Assembly (NCBI GenBank): GCA_963713545.1
Contig: CAVQME010000009.1
Coordinates: 1 to 64,000, forward strand
Direction: 5' to 3'
Length of the DNA: 64,000 nucleotides
Source of the DNA: CAVPLM01 sp963713545
GTDB lineage: Bacteria > Actinomycetota > Thermoleophilia > RBG-16-64-13
Positions 37,452-46,765 of the stretch are shown here, in pieces. Position numbers and translations under genes: made by a program. Position 1 is the first letter of the stretch; each line of letters opens with the position of its first letter. A model generated the notes under the pieces. The model was not told the DNA's origin. It saw only the letters and a list, made by a program, of their open reading frames with translations, and searched no databases.

Positions 37452-38942
37452 ATGCGCGGCCGGCGTAGGGGACGGTACGAGTTCCCCGTGCGCCTGCCCG
37501 CGGTCATCGTCGCGGCCGTGGCTATTATCGCGGTCACAGCTCTTGCCTGCGCTGGCTGCAGCGACCCTCTAGCCGGCTCGGAGGGCATCGGCGACCCGTA
37601 CTTTCCTTCCGCCGGCAACGGTGGCTACGACGCGCTCCAATACGAGATCATCCTTACCGTCGACCCTCGCTCGGAAGAGTTGAGCGGGAGCACGACCATC
37701 GAGGCGCAGACGCTGCAGGTCCTCGACTCCTTCAACCTCGATCTGCTGGGGCTCGAGGTGGAGGGCGTCACGGTGGACGGCCACGGGGCGGAGTTCGAGA
37801 GGCACGGGCAGGAGCTCATCGTGTTCTGTCCCGAGCAGCTAGAGTCAGGGCAGAAGTTCTCCGTCCAGGTCGACTATTCCGGGATACCTGACCCCCCAGA
37901 TCATGATGGATCTTTCTCTGTAGGGTGGCACCGGGTGGACGACACCATCTACACGCTGGACGAGCCCGAAGGCGCCGCCAGCTGGTTCCCCGTGAACGAT
38001 CACCCTTCGGACAAGGCGGCCTACGTGTTCCGCCTGACCGTGCCCGAGCCGTACGTGGCGGCGGCCAACGGGGTGCTGGTGGAGACCGAGGCCGGGGAAG
38101 CCGATCAGACGTTCATATGGGAGATGAAGGAGCCGCTCGCCAGCTACCTGGCTGCAGTCTCGGTCGGGGAATACGAGCTCCAGGAGAGTAGCGCTCCCAA
38201 CGGGGTGGCCATCCGGAACTATTTCGCCCCTGAAGTGGCAAAGACCGCAGAGAGGGCTTTCGCGCGCACGGGAGAGGTGTTGGCCTTCTACGCCGATCTG
38301 TTCGGTCCCTATCCTTTTGACGTATACGGCGTCGTGGTGCCGGATGTCGACACCGGAGCCGCCATGGAGAACCAGACCCTCTCGCTCTTCGGCCGGGACG
38401 TCCTGACGGGTAGGTTGTCCGACCCCTTGGTCGGGGAGATCTTCATCGCGCACGAACTGGCTCACCAGTGGTTCGGGAACAGTGTGACCATAGCCGCGTG
38501 GGGGGACATCTGGCTGAGCGAAGGCTTCGCCACCTACGCGAGCTGGCTGTGGCTGGAGCGCGACCGCGGACCGGAGGCACTTGCCCAGCAGGTGAGGGAG
38601 AGTCAGAGCCTGCTCGCGGAGAACGACCGGAGGCCGCCGGGCGATCCGGGAGCCGACGATCTCTTCGGGGCGAGTGTCTATAGGCGGGGGGCGCTCACCC
38701 TGCACGCCCTACGACTGACAGTGGGCGACGACGTCTTCTTCGATATCCTGCGCGAATGGGCGACGCGCTACCGTCACGGGAACGCCCGAACGGAAGACTT
38801 CATCGCCCTGGCCGAGGAGAACGCGCCGAGCTCCACAAAGGCCGATCTCGAAGCGCTGTTCGCGGCCTGGCTCTACGGGGATGAACTCCCTGATCTGCCG
38901 GGCCAAAGCGGCGTGGCGGGTCGAGGAGGGGCCGCTTCGTGA
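37452..38942 (+). CDS. M1-family zinc aminopeptidase-like lipoprotein
   Basis: 496 aa. The N-terminus has basic residues, a hydrophobic segment and a lipobox-like LACAGC (Cys about 36). Then come the M1 N-terminal beta domain and the catalytic domain with exopeptidase-type GAAMENQ (about 297) and zinc site HELAH (about 333-337) plus the downstream Glu in SEGFATYASW. Shorter than full aminopeptidase N (no ERAP1-like C-terminal domain), as in compact bacterial M1 enzymes. Acts on peptides outside the membrane. The 3' end overlaps the next gene by GTGA. Start could be ATG 37452 or a nearby GTG (37488). Confidence 0.88.
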   Translation: MRGRRRGRYEFPVRLPAVIVAAVAIIAVTALACAGCSDPLAGSEGIGDPYFPSAGNGGYDALQYEIILTVDPRSEELSGSTTIEAQTLQVLDSFNLDLLGLEVEGVTVDGHGAEFERHGQELIVFCPEQLESGQKFSVQVDYSGIPDPPDHDGSFSVGWHRVDDTIYTLDEPEGAASWFPVNDHPSDKAAYVFRLTVPEPYVAAANGVLVETEAGEADQTFIWEMKEPLASYLAAVSVGEYELQESSAPNGVAIRNYFAPEVAKTAERAFARTGEVLAFYADLFGPYPFDVYGVVVPDVDTGAAMENQTLSLFGRDVLTGRLSDPLVGEIFIAHELAHQWFGNSVTIAAWGDIWLSEGFATYASWLWLERDRGPEALAQQVRESQSLLAENDRRPPGDPGADDLFGASVYRRGALTLHALRLTVGDDVFFDILREWATRYRHGNARTEDFIALAEENAPSSTKADLEALFAAWLYGDELPDLPGQSGVAGRGGAAS

Positions 38943-39652
38943 ATGACTTCAGCCCAGAGAAGGGCCCGGCCTGGGCCGGGTTCGACTGGACCCCGGAGCG
39001 GTATGAGGACCTGATCAGACGGATAATGCCCGGGTATGGCGAGCAGGAACTGCTGTTCACGAGGGTGCTCCGTGAAGCCGAGCCGCCGGACGGGCGGGGA
39101 CCGTTCCGCATCCTGGAACTGGGGGCCGGGACGGGGACCCTGTCCCGGTATCTGCTGGAGACCTTCCCCGGAGGACGCTTGACTGCCTTGGACATCTCGC
39201 CCCTCATGGTGGAGACGTGCGCGCAGGTGCTTAGCCCCTTCGGTAGCAGGGCGCGCGTCCTGCAGACCGATTTTGCCGGCGCCGAGCTGGGGTCCGGTTA
39301 CCACGCGGTGGTCTCGAGGCTGGCCATCCATCACCTCGACGATGGGGGAAAGCGAGCGCTTTTCGGCCGGGTGGCCAAGGCACTGCTTCCGGGAGGCGTC
39401 TTCGTGAACAGCGATCTCATCGTAGGCGAGACGGAGGCCGAGACCGAAGCCATGCTGACCGAGTGGCGGGAATGCATGCGGGCTCAAGGGGACGACCCTG
39501 CGGAGTTGGCGCAGTGGCTCGTGGGTGAAGACGATGTGCCCTCCCCGACGCCGAGACTGATCGAGTGGCTGCTGGAAGCCGGGTTCCGCGACGCACGGGT
39601 GATCTGGCAGCGGGCCGACTTCGCCACCCTGCGTGCGGTCAAGGCAGCATAG
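38939..39652 (+). CDS. SAM-dependent methyltransferase (class I)
   Basis: 237 aa, GTG start overlapping the M1 peptidase stop. SAM-binding motif I LELGAGTGTLSRYLLE (about 53-68), acidic residue in LTALDISPLMVE, and motif IV-like YHAVVSRLAIHHLDD, where the family often has the substrate-proximal His. C-terminal FRDARVIWQRADFATLRAV is typical of COG2226-like enzymes. Substrate unknown. Tight coupling to a peptidase is unusual. Confidence 0.85.
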   Translation: MNDFSPEKGPAWAGFDWTPERYEDLIRRIMPGYGEQELLFTRVLREAEPPDGRGPFRILELGAGTGTLSRYLLETFPGGRLTALDISPLMVETCAQVLSPFGSRARVLQTDFAGAELGSGYHAVVSRLAIHHLDDGGKRALFGRVAKALLPGGVFVNSDLIVGETEAETEAMLTEWRECMRAQGDDPAELAQWLVGEDDVPSPTPRLIEWLLEAGFRDARVIWQRADFATLRAVKAA

Positions 39653-39870
39653 GGGCGCCGTCCCGGTCCTGCCGCCCGGGTCCTGCCGCCCCGCCCGCCC
39701 CGCTCCTGCCGTCCTGCGCTTGTCTCTCCGCGCTTTCTGACTGCCCCTGCCCCTCGGGTCCCGCGGTGCACGCCGGCCACGAGCCTGGCTCCCGGTGTGA
39801 CGGTGGTGCTAGGATAGCCGTACCATCCCGTTCCCCTAGACTACGCGCTCCGGCGCACGGAGGAATCAGC

Positions 39871-40665
39871 ATGCGCTTCATAGACGCCCACCTACATACC
39901 GACATGATCGAGGACAAACAGCTGCAGAAGCTGGTCATGATGGGTATGGAGGCGGCCATCGTCCCCAGCCCCCACATGTATCTGGGAAGCAAAGACGCAG
40001 ACAGCGTGCTCCTCATGTGGGAGCGCTTCTTGGGCATGGAGACCACCACCGCCAAGACCCTAGGCTTCGAGCTCTTCACCTCCCTCTCCGTCCCCTTCTT
40101 CGGAGTCAACCACGCCGACGCCGAGAAGTGCCTGGAGCGGCTGCCCGACTTCCTCCAGGCCGACAGGGCCGTGGCCATGGGGGAGATAGGCCTTGACACC
40201 GGTACTGAGTTCGAGAAGGAGCTCTTTCGCGAGCATCTGAAGATCGCCAAAGCCCATGACGTGCCTGTCATCCTGCATACCCCCATCCGGCTGGCTCCCC
40301 AGGGAGAGACGGTACTGCCGCAGGTGCTGGAGATCATAGAAGAAGTGGGCTTTCCCCCGGAGAAGTGTGTCTTCGACCACGCCGGGGAGGCCACGCTCGA
40401 CTGGCGCATGAAGACCGGCGGCATGGTGGGCCTCTCCGTGTGTTGGGACAAGATGCCCCCGGAACCGGCCGCCCGCTACGTGATCGACAACCCCGATCTG
40501 CGCGACAAGATCATCATTAACTCGGAGCTGGGCGGAGAGGGTAACGACTATTTCATGGTGCCCCGCGTGATCCTGGCCATGAAGCTCTTCGGCCTGGACA
40601 AAGCCACCATCGACAAGGTCTGCTACCAGAACCCGCGTGACTTCTTCGGGCTGCCGGTGGACTGA
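39871..40665 (+). CDS. TatD-like TIM-barrel metal-dependent hydrolase
   Basis: 264 aa from ATG 39871 with GGAGGA upstream. Metal ligands appear in order: His pair in FIDAHLHTD (about 4-11), Glu in MGEIGLDTG (about 107), His in VILHTPIR (about 133), His in FDHAGEATLD (about 168) and the Glu/Asp region at ELGGEGNDYF. COG1099-type members of the amidohydrolase superfamily are predicted phosphoesterases or hydrolases of unknown substrate. Preceded by 218 bases of pyrimidine-rich intergenic sequence. Confidence 0.85.
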   Translation: MRFIDAHLHTDMIEDKQLQKLVMMGMEAAIVPSPHMYLGSKDADSVLLMWERFLGMETTTAKTLGFELFTSLSVPFFGVNHADAEKCLERLPDFLQADRAVAMGEIGLDTGTEFEKELFREHLKIAKAHDVPVILHTPIRLAPQGETVLPQVLEIIEEVGFPPEKCVFDHAGEATLDWRMKTGGMVGLSVCWDKMPPEPAARYVIDNPDLRDKIIINSELGGEGNDYFMVPRVILAMKLFGLDKATIDKVCYQNPRDFFGLPVD

Positions 40666-40768
40666 GCTGCTCCGAGAGGACTGAACCGCCGTCTCGCTCT
40701 CGAGGCGCTAACGACCGGCGCTATCGGTCGGCGACAGCGCCCGGCAGCAGCGCTCGGCGGCAGAGAGT

Positions 40769-41511
40769 CTAGCCCGGCAAAATCGACCCGCACGAACCGC
40801 AGAAGCGGGCGCTCTGAGGGTTCTCGGCGCCGCAGTCCGCGCACGTGCGCGAGGGCGGCGCCGGAGCCGCGGCTGCGCCGGGGCGGCCTACGCCGGCGGG
40901 GCAGGATCTTTGACGGGCAGCACGACTGTCTCCTGGACCGGCATGGGGCTCCTCGGCGGCGGGGTCGCCGCCGGCGAAGCCGCCGGTGTCGGGGTCACCG
41001 GGGTGGAGACGACCGGCGTCTGGGCCGGGCCCGCGGAGACCGACGCCCGCGCCGGGAGAGTCGTCCTGCCCAGTAGGGTCAACACCAACCCGTAGAGGGC
41101 CGCCACCGTCGGAATGAGGACGAGCACCGAGACCCAGCTGTGGAACACGGCCGCGGTCGCCACCTGGAACACGACCACGAGGGCTAGAAGCCAGAGCACC
41201 GGTCCTTCCCGGAACATCTTCCAGGAAGCGGCGAAGGATATGAGACTCGCGAGGAAGGCGAAGGAGTATTCGACAGCCGAGCCGGTGGTGGCCGAGACGA
41301 AGCTGCTGCCGAAACCCCCCAGGCTGTCGGTCACGGCGGTGATGAGACCTAGAGCCCCAAGTATGCCCAGAAGCAGGAAGGCCGTCGCCGCGACCGCGAT
41401 GAGATTCCCCAGGAGGGCGATGTAGAGATACAGAGGACGCTCGGAGCCTGTGGACGATTCGTTCATCAGTCCTCGGTGACTTGACTGGCGGGTCGTCTCG
41501 ACACTGCTCAT
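40769..41511 (-). CDS. four-TM protein with C-terminal zinc ribbon (one frameshift)
   Basis: The first frame (41511 to 40888, 207 aa) has four TM helices (about 27-57, 78-100, 103-125, 127-147) and an Ala/Pro/Thr-rich linker and ends PVKDPAPPA. Immediately downstream another frame gives APAPPSRTCADCGAENPQSA followed by RFCGSCGSILPG and TAG at 40769, a complete four-Cys zinc ribbon. A one-base loss near 40890-40905 joins them, giving about 247 aa. Zinc-ribbon plus few-TM proteins recur in this genome (compare 4531-5142, opposite domain order). Function unknown. Divergent from the FHA-ABC gene. Confidence 0.65.
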
Positions 41512-41561
41512 CTTAGCACCGGCCTACCGCCACGCAACTCCTGGTCCACAGATTCGACGAT

Positions 41562-41589
41562 TTGCAAAAGCGGCGAGGGAAGATAAGAA
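41562..41589 (+). promoter_or_regulatory. possible promoter of the FHA-ABC/kinase operon
   Basis: TTGCAA (41562-41567), 16-base spacer, TAAGAA (41584-41589), about 30 bases upstream of the GTG at 41620, which has a G-rich ribosome site (AGGGGGGG). Confidence 0.4.
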
Positions 41590-41619
41590 TAGAGCCAACC
41601 AAAAAAGGGGGGGTGGCTC

Positions 41620-44439
41620 GTGTTCGGTCGGCTCTCTTTCGAAGGTCAGGACAGTGTCCAGGAGCGTCAGCTCGATCAGGCCGTCATCGGTCTGGGGCGC
41701 GCTCCCGAGAACGACGTGTGCCTCGACCATGCCACCGTCTCCCGCTTTCACGCCCGTATCGTCTCCGACGCGGTGGGAAGCAGCATCATCGACCTGGGCA
41801 GCGGGAACGGCACGCAGGTCGACGGGGCGGAGCTCGACGTCAAGATCGAGCAACGACTGGTCGACGGTTCTCTTATCCAGATAGGGCCCTTCTCCATCCG
41901 TTACCACCGGGGGTCGGTGGCGCCCACCGTGGTTGCGGCGGTACCCGGCGCGCAACCCGGCTTTCTGCCGGGGCCCGCCGGAAAGCTGGGCCAGACGATC
42001 GTCATGGCTCCTCCCGCCCCGCCCAGGCTGATAGTCACCACTCCTCGGGGGGTCGGGGAGTTTCCTCTGACGTCCGGCTCGATGACTCTGGGACGCGATC
42101 CGGCGAACGACATAACGGTGGATTCCGACGCCGTCTCTCGCCGCCACGCGCGCCTCGACAGACGGGAATCGGGTTGGGATATCACCGACCTGGGGAGCAC
42201 CAACGGCCTTCGCTTCCAGGGCAAACCGGTGCAGAGCACACCAGTGGCGGACGGCGACGTGATCTACATCGGGCGATCGGTCGCCCTGGAGTTCCGTGAG
42301 GCAGAGACCGCGCGAGCGGCCGGCGCCCCGTTGGGCGCGGCCGCGTCGCGCGCTGAGACGTTCGACCTACCCTCCAAAGGGGCCTTTGTCCTGGGCCGCA
42401 GCGAGAACGCCGACGTCACCATCTTCCATCCCCAGGTGTCGCGGGCGCACGCCCAGATCGTGCGGCGCGGTTCTGAGCTATACCTGGAAGACCTGGGTAG
42501 CGGCGGCGGCACCTACCTCAACGGCCAGATGGTGAAGGAGCACCTGCTGGGCGAGGGGGACGTGGTCCGCATCGGCTCCAGCCGCATGGTGCTGGAGCAG
42601 GGACGGCTGCGGGTGGTCGATGAGGAGGGCAACCTGCGGATCGATGCTTTCCACCTCAGCCGGGTGGTCGGCAAAGGACTACGCATCCTGCAGGATGTGT
42701 CGCTGTCGATCTACCCGCAGGAGTTCGTCGCCATCGTAGGAGCCAGCGGGTCGGGCAAGTCGACGCTCATGAATGCGCTCTGCGGCTTCCGTCCGGCGAA
42801 CACGGGGACGGTGCTGCTCAACGGGACCGACCTCTATCGCAATTTCAGCGCGTACCGCAACGATCTGGGCTACGTGCCGCAGGACGACATCATCCACCGG
42901 GAACTGCCGGTCCTGCGGGCCCTGGACTACGCCGCTCAGTTGCGGATGCCGGGCGACACGTCGGCCCAAGAGCGCCGGCAGCGGGTGCAGGAGGTGCTCG
43001 ACGATCTCGATCTACGCGTGACCGCAGACCGGGCGGTACGCCAACTGAGCGGCGGTCAGCGCAAGCGGGTGTCTATGGGGGTGGAGTTGCTCACCAAGCC
43101 CAGCCTGCTCTTCTTGGACGAGGCGACGTCCGGTCTCGATCCAGGCACCGAGTCGCAGATGATGAAGCTACTCCGCCGGCTGGCCGACCAGGGCCGGACC
43201 GTCGCCCTCGTGACGCACGCCACTAAGAACGTCATGACCTGCGACAAGGTCGCGTTCATGGCTCGGGGAGGCCACCTGGCCTACTACGGACCGCCCGAGG
43301 ACGCGCTCCGCTACTTCGGCGTGGACGATTTCGACGAGATCTACACCCGGCTCGAACAGGGCGACTCTACAGAGTGGGAAGGCCGCTTCCGCGCATCCCC
43401 GGGGTATCGCGAGAACGTCGAGAAGCGTCTCGCGGAGATGGACCCGGTCGCCGCTATGCGGGGCGCGCCCGCGGGCGCCGCGGGAATGATCGGCGCCGCG
43501 CCGGCGCCCCGGGGGACCGGGCCGGTCTCGCCGGGGGCCGCCGCTCCGCCTCGCCGGGTCTCCAACTGGAAGCAGTTCATCGTGCTCTCCAAGCGCTATC
43601 TCGACACCATCTGGCGCGACAAGAAGACCGCCGCCCTTCTGTTTGCCATCGCCCCCTTCCTGGGAGCGCTGAACTTCGTCATCTGGAAGCGCAACGTCTT
43701 CGACCTCGAGGCAGGCAGCGCCACTCAGGCGGTGACCATGCTGTTCATGACCTCCATCATCACCATCCTGGTGGGGACCATCACTTCGGTGCGGGAGATC
43801 GTCAAGGAGGACGCCGTCTACCGAAGAGAGCGCATGGTGGGGTTGCGGGTCATGCCATACGTGGGCTCCAAGGTGGCAATAGGATTGATCTTCGCTGTGT
43901 GGAGCGCTCTCATGCTCTTCCTGTTCCTCATAGCCGCGGTCGATTTCTCCCACCTCAGCTTTGTGTCGACCATGCAGCTGCTGGTGCCGTTGGTATTGGG
44001 CACGTTCGCCGGGGTCATGTGGGGCCTCCTGGTCTCGGCGGTAGCGCCCAGCGAGGATCGGGCCATGCTGCTCGTCATACTGGTGCTGGTGCCGCAGTTC
44101 GTGTTCTCGGGAGGCATGATCCCCGTGTCGGACCTCGGGGTGGCCGGGAAGATCATGGGTTGGGTCACTTCCACCCGGTGGGAGCTGGGAGCGCTTGTCA
44201 CATCGGCCCAGATCAAGAGTGGTCCGGGTGAGGCAGCCGACCTCTCCGATGTGTACCTCCCCGGTATCCAGAGCCTGGAGACCCCGGGAGAGAAGCAAGC
44301 CTTGATCAACTCTTTGAACGACCAATACGGCGATATATTCAACGTGGACCTGGCCCTCTATTGGGCCATGTCCGCCGTTCTGGCGGCGGTGTTGCTCGCT
44401 ATCATCATCGCCCTGCAGAAGCGCAAAGACACCTTGTGA
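41620..44439 (+). CDS. triple-FHA-domain ABC exporter (Rv1747-like, ABCG layout)
   Basis: 939 aa. Three FHA domains: residues about 10-95 (LGRAPENDV..SRFHARI), 140-225 (LGRDPANDI..SRRHARL) and 240-325 (LGRSENADV..SRAHAQI). ABC ATPase about 345-580: Walker A GASGSGKST (about 375), signature LSGGQRKRVS, Walker B LLFLDEATSGLD. ABC-2 membrane domain about 665-935 with six helices. Mycobacterial Rv1747 has two FHA domains with the same order and is controlled by the neighbouring kinase PknF. The FHA1-FHA2 linker carries GQTIVM (Thr126), a candidate phospho-Thr. Exports a lipid or glycolipid by family analogy. The kinase gene follows 31 bases later. Confidence 0.92.
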   Translation: MFGRLSFEGQDSVQERQLDQAVIGLGRAPENDVCLDHATVSRFHARIVSDAVGSSIIDLGSGNGTQVDGAELDVKIEQRLVDGSLIQIGPFSIRYHRGSVAPTVVAAVPGAQPGFLPGPAGKLGQTIVMAPPAPPRLIVTTPRGVGEFPLTSGSMTLGRDPANDITVDSDAVSRRHARLDRRESGWDITDLGSTNGLRFQGKPVQSTPVADGDVIYIGRSVALEFREAETARAAGAPLGAAASRAETFDLPSKGAFVLGRSENADVTIFHPQVSRAHAQIVRRGSELYLEDLGSGGGTYLNGQMVKEHLLGEGDVVRIGSSRMVLEQGRLRVVDEEGNLRIDAFHLSRVVGKGLRILQDVSLSIYPQEFVAIVGASGSGKSTLMNALCGFRPANTGTVLLNGTDLYRNFSAYRNDLGYVPQDDIIHRELPVLRALDYAAQLRMPGDTSAQERRQRVQEVLDDLDLRVTADRAVRQLSGGQRKRVSMGVELLTKPSLLFLDEATSGLDPGTESQMMKLLRRLADQGRTVALVTHATKNVMTCDKVAFMARGGHLAYYGPPEDALRYFGVDDFDEIYTRLEQGDSTEWEGRFRASPGYRENVEKRLAEMDPVAAMRGAPAGAAGMIGAAPAPRGTGPVSPGAAAPPRRVSNWKQFIVLSKRYLDTIWRDKKTAALLFAIAPFLGALNFVIWKRNVFDLEAGSATQAVTMLFMTSIITILVGTITSVREIVKEDAVYRRERMVGLRVMPYVGSKVAIGLIFAVWSALMLFLFLIAAVDFSHLSFVSTMQLLVPLVLGTFAGVMWGLLVSAVAPSEDRAMLLVILVLVPQFVFSGGMIPVSDLGVAGKIMGWVTSTRWELGALVTSAQIKSGPGEAADLSDVYLPGIQSLETPGEKQALINSLNDQYGDIFNVDLALYWAMSAVLAAVLLAIIIALQKRKDTL

Positions 44440-44470
44440 CGGACGACCGGCGAAAGGACGGTCTCCTGCC

Positions 44471-46765
44471 ATGGACGATCTTGTAGGAAGGACTCTGGGC
44501 AGGTACCAGGTGACCGCGCTGGTGGGGCGGGGCGGTATGGCCGCCGTGTACCGGGGGGTCGATCCGGTCCTCGACCGGACTGTGGCCATCAAGGTCATGC
44601 ATAGCCACCTGGCTGCGGATCCCGCCTTTGTCAGTCGTTTCCGCCACGAGGCGCAGGCGGTGGCCGCTCTCAGGCACCCCAACATCGTGAAAGTGTTCGA
44701 CTTCGGTAACGAGGGCGAGTCGTACTACATGGTCATGGAGTTCATCGACGGCCCCACCTTGGCCGCGCTCCTGCAGGCCGGAGCGGCCGCCAGCAGCACC
44801 AAAGCTCCAAGCCCTTCCGGGGAGCCGCATGGCGGTCTCTCCACCGGAGAGATCCTGCACCTGTTCCCGCCTCTCTGCTCGGCGATCGACTACGCCACCG
44901 CCCATGGCATGGTTCATCGCGATGTCAAGCCGGCGAACATCCTCTTGACCGGCGAGGGAGAGCCCATCCTCACCGACTACGGCATCGCCAAGATCATGGG
45001 AGCCACCTCCTACACCGTCTCCGGGGTGGTGATGGGCTCGGCCCACTATATGTCACCCGAGCAAGTGCAGGGCTTCCCGGTGGACCACCGCACCGACATC
45101 TATTCCCTGGGGGTGGTCTTGTTCGAGGCCTTGGCCGGCCGGGTGCCCTACGATGCCGACACCACCGCGTCCATCCTGGCCCAGCATCTCTCCGCTCCTG
45201 TCCCTCCCGCCTGCTCCATCAACCCGCAGTTGCCCGGGGAGATCCAGGCCGTGCTGGAACGGGCCCTGGCCAAAGAGCCGGAGCGGCGCTACCAACGAGC
45301 CGGGGACCTGGCCGCCGCGCTCCAGACCGCCCTCGCTCCCGTCCCGGCCACGATCTACGAGCCCGTCCCCGGGTCCGGCGCAGCCCTTGCCCAAACGGTG
45401 GTCGAGGCTCCCGGCGTGCCATACCCCGCAGGTGCCCAAGCGGCCCCCCAGGCTGCGCCCGCGCCTTCGGAGCCTCCGGGCTCTGCTCCCACCAGGGTGG
45501 AGCGGGTACCGAGTGCTGCCGTGCCGCCGGTGCCGCCCCCCTGGGAGCAGCCCGGTTTCGCGATCCCGTCGCAGAGGACGTCGCGCCGCTGGTGGCTGAT
45601 CGCGGCTGCGGCCGTTGTGGTGATCGCCGTGGTTGCCGCGGTTGCCGTGCTGGCCATGCGCTCGGGCGAAGAAACGACCGAATCCACCGTCAGCACGACC
45701 GACGTTACCGCGACCTCGGATTCCACCACGGGTCCGGACGGCAGCTCTACCACCACGACGCTCTCTGCGCAGGCGGCCCAGCTGATCGAAGAAGGGGACG
45801 CGCTTGTGGAGAGTGGAAAGCTCGACGAGGGCATCGCGAAATACGAGGAAGCCTTGCGCGAATCCCCGGACAGCGATCTGGGCCGCACCAGGCTGGGTAT
45901 CGCCTACTACCTCCATGGAGACTACTCCACCGAGATGACGGCGCAACAGCTCGAGCTGGCTACCCAGAAGAACCCGGAAAGCGCCGACGCCTGGGCCTTC
46001 TTGGGTCTGGCCTGGCTGAGCGCTGCCTACAGTCGCAAGTCGGACGACCTGGCCTCGGCCGAAAAGGCCTGCCGGACTGCCTTAGAGCTGGATCCGGAAA
46101 GCGCCGTCGCCCACGCGTTCCTCGGCCGGGTCTTGGCCGCCTCGGACCGCCAGGAGGAAGCCCTCACCGAGATGCAGACCGCCCTGGATCTGGATCCGCA
46201 GGATCCCTGGGTGCAAGAGTCCGCCGGCTGGATCAACGCGGTGCACGGAGATTGGGAAGCCGCCGTCCCCTACTACGAGACGGCCGTCACCTATAGGCCG
46301 AACTGGGCCAGCTTCCTGAGCCTTCTGGGTGAATCTCTGTGGCAGACCGGGCAATACGATGAGGCGCTCGAGTACTACGAGACCGAGCTCGGGCTGGGCC
46401 AGGGATACGAAGCCTCGGCCTACCAGGACATCGGACTCACACTGTGGCACAAGGGAGATTCGCCGGGGGCGATCGAGAGCCTCAAGAAGGCGCTGGAACT
46501 CGATGAGAACGACGACTACACCCACTGGGCTCTTGGCGCAATCTGGGACGAGATGGAAGACTACGAGGCCGCCCTACCTCACCTGCAGCGTGCGGTGGCC
46601 CTCGTGCCGGACAACGCCGGCTATCAAGAGTGGCTGGGGGACTGCCTCTACTACCTGGGGCGCTACGAAGAGGCCAGAGTCGCCGTCGACAAGGCCCTGG
46701 AGCTCGACCCCGACCGTGAGGGAGCTAAGCGGCTTTCGGGATATCTGGCCGAAGAGGGCTACTGA
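44471..46765 (+). CDS. membrane Ser/Thr protein kinase with extracytoplasmic TPR domain
   Basis: 764 aa. Kinase about 10-275: P-loop VGRGGMAAVYRG, Lys in VAIKVM, catalytic VHRDVKPANILL, DFG variant DYG (TDYGIAKIMG), and GTxxYMSPEQ-like GSAHYMSPEQV. Pro/Ala-rich juxtamembrane linker 280-370 with AQTVVEAP (Thr309). TM helix about 374-396. A Thr/Ser linker leads to tandem TPRs (about 435-760), e.g. ALDLDPQDPWVQESAGWIN and ALELDENDDYTHWALGAIW. Outer TPRs probably sense or bind a wall or secreted protein. Paired with the FHA-ABC transporter as PknF with Rv1747. It ends convergently with the LuxC-like gene, overlapping by 7 bases. Confidence 0.93.
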   Translation: MDDLVGRTLGRYQVTALVGRGGMAAVYRGVDPVLDRTVAIKVMHSHLAADPAFVSRFRHEAQAVAALRHPNIVKVFDFGNEGESYYMVMEFIDGPTLAALLQAGAAASSTKAPSPSGEPHGGLSTGEILHLFPPLCSAIDYATAHGMVHRDVKPANILLTGEGEPILTDYGIAKIMGATSYTVSGVVMGSAHYMSPEQVQGFPVDHRTDIYSLGVVLFEALAGRVPYDADTTASILAQHLSAPVPPACSINPQLPGEIQAVLERALAKEPERRYQRAGDLAAALQTALAPVPATIYEPVPGSGAALAQTVVEAPGVPYPAGAQAAPQAAPAPSEPPGSAPTRVERVPSAAVPPVPPPWEQPGFAIPSQRTSRRWWLIAAAAVVVIAVVAAVAVLAMRSGEETTESTVSTTDVTATSDSTTGPDGSSTTTTLSAQAAQLIEEGDALVESGKLDEGIAKYEEALRESPDSDLGRTRLGIAYYLHGDYSTEMTAQQLELATQKNPESADAWAFLGLAWLSAAYSRKSDDLASAEKACRTALELDPESAVAHAFLGRVLAASDRQEEALTEMQTALDLDPQDPWVQESAGWINAVHGDWEAAVPYYETAVTYRPNWASFLSLLGESLWQTGQYDEALEYYETELGLGQGYEASAYQDIGLTLWHKGDSPGAIESLKKALELDENDDYTHWALGAIWDEMEDYEAALPHLQRAVALVPDNAGYQEWLGDCLYYLGRYEEARVAVDKALELDPDREGAKRLSGYLAEEGY

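Noticed and set aside
39653..39760. Repeated TCCTGCCG units as a tandem repeat or regulatory array
   Set aside because: Irregular pyrimidine-rich low complexity with varying spacing; no symmetry.
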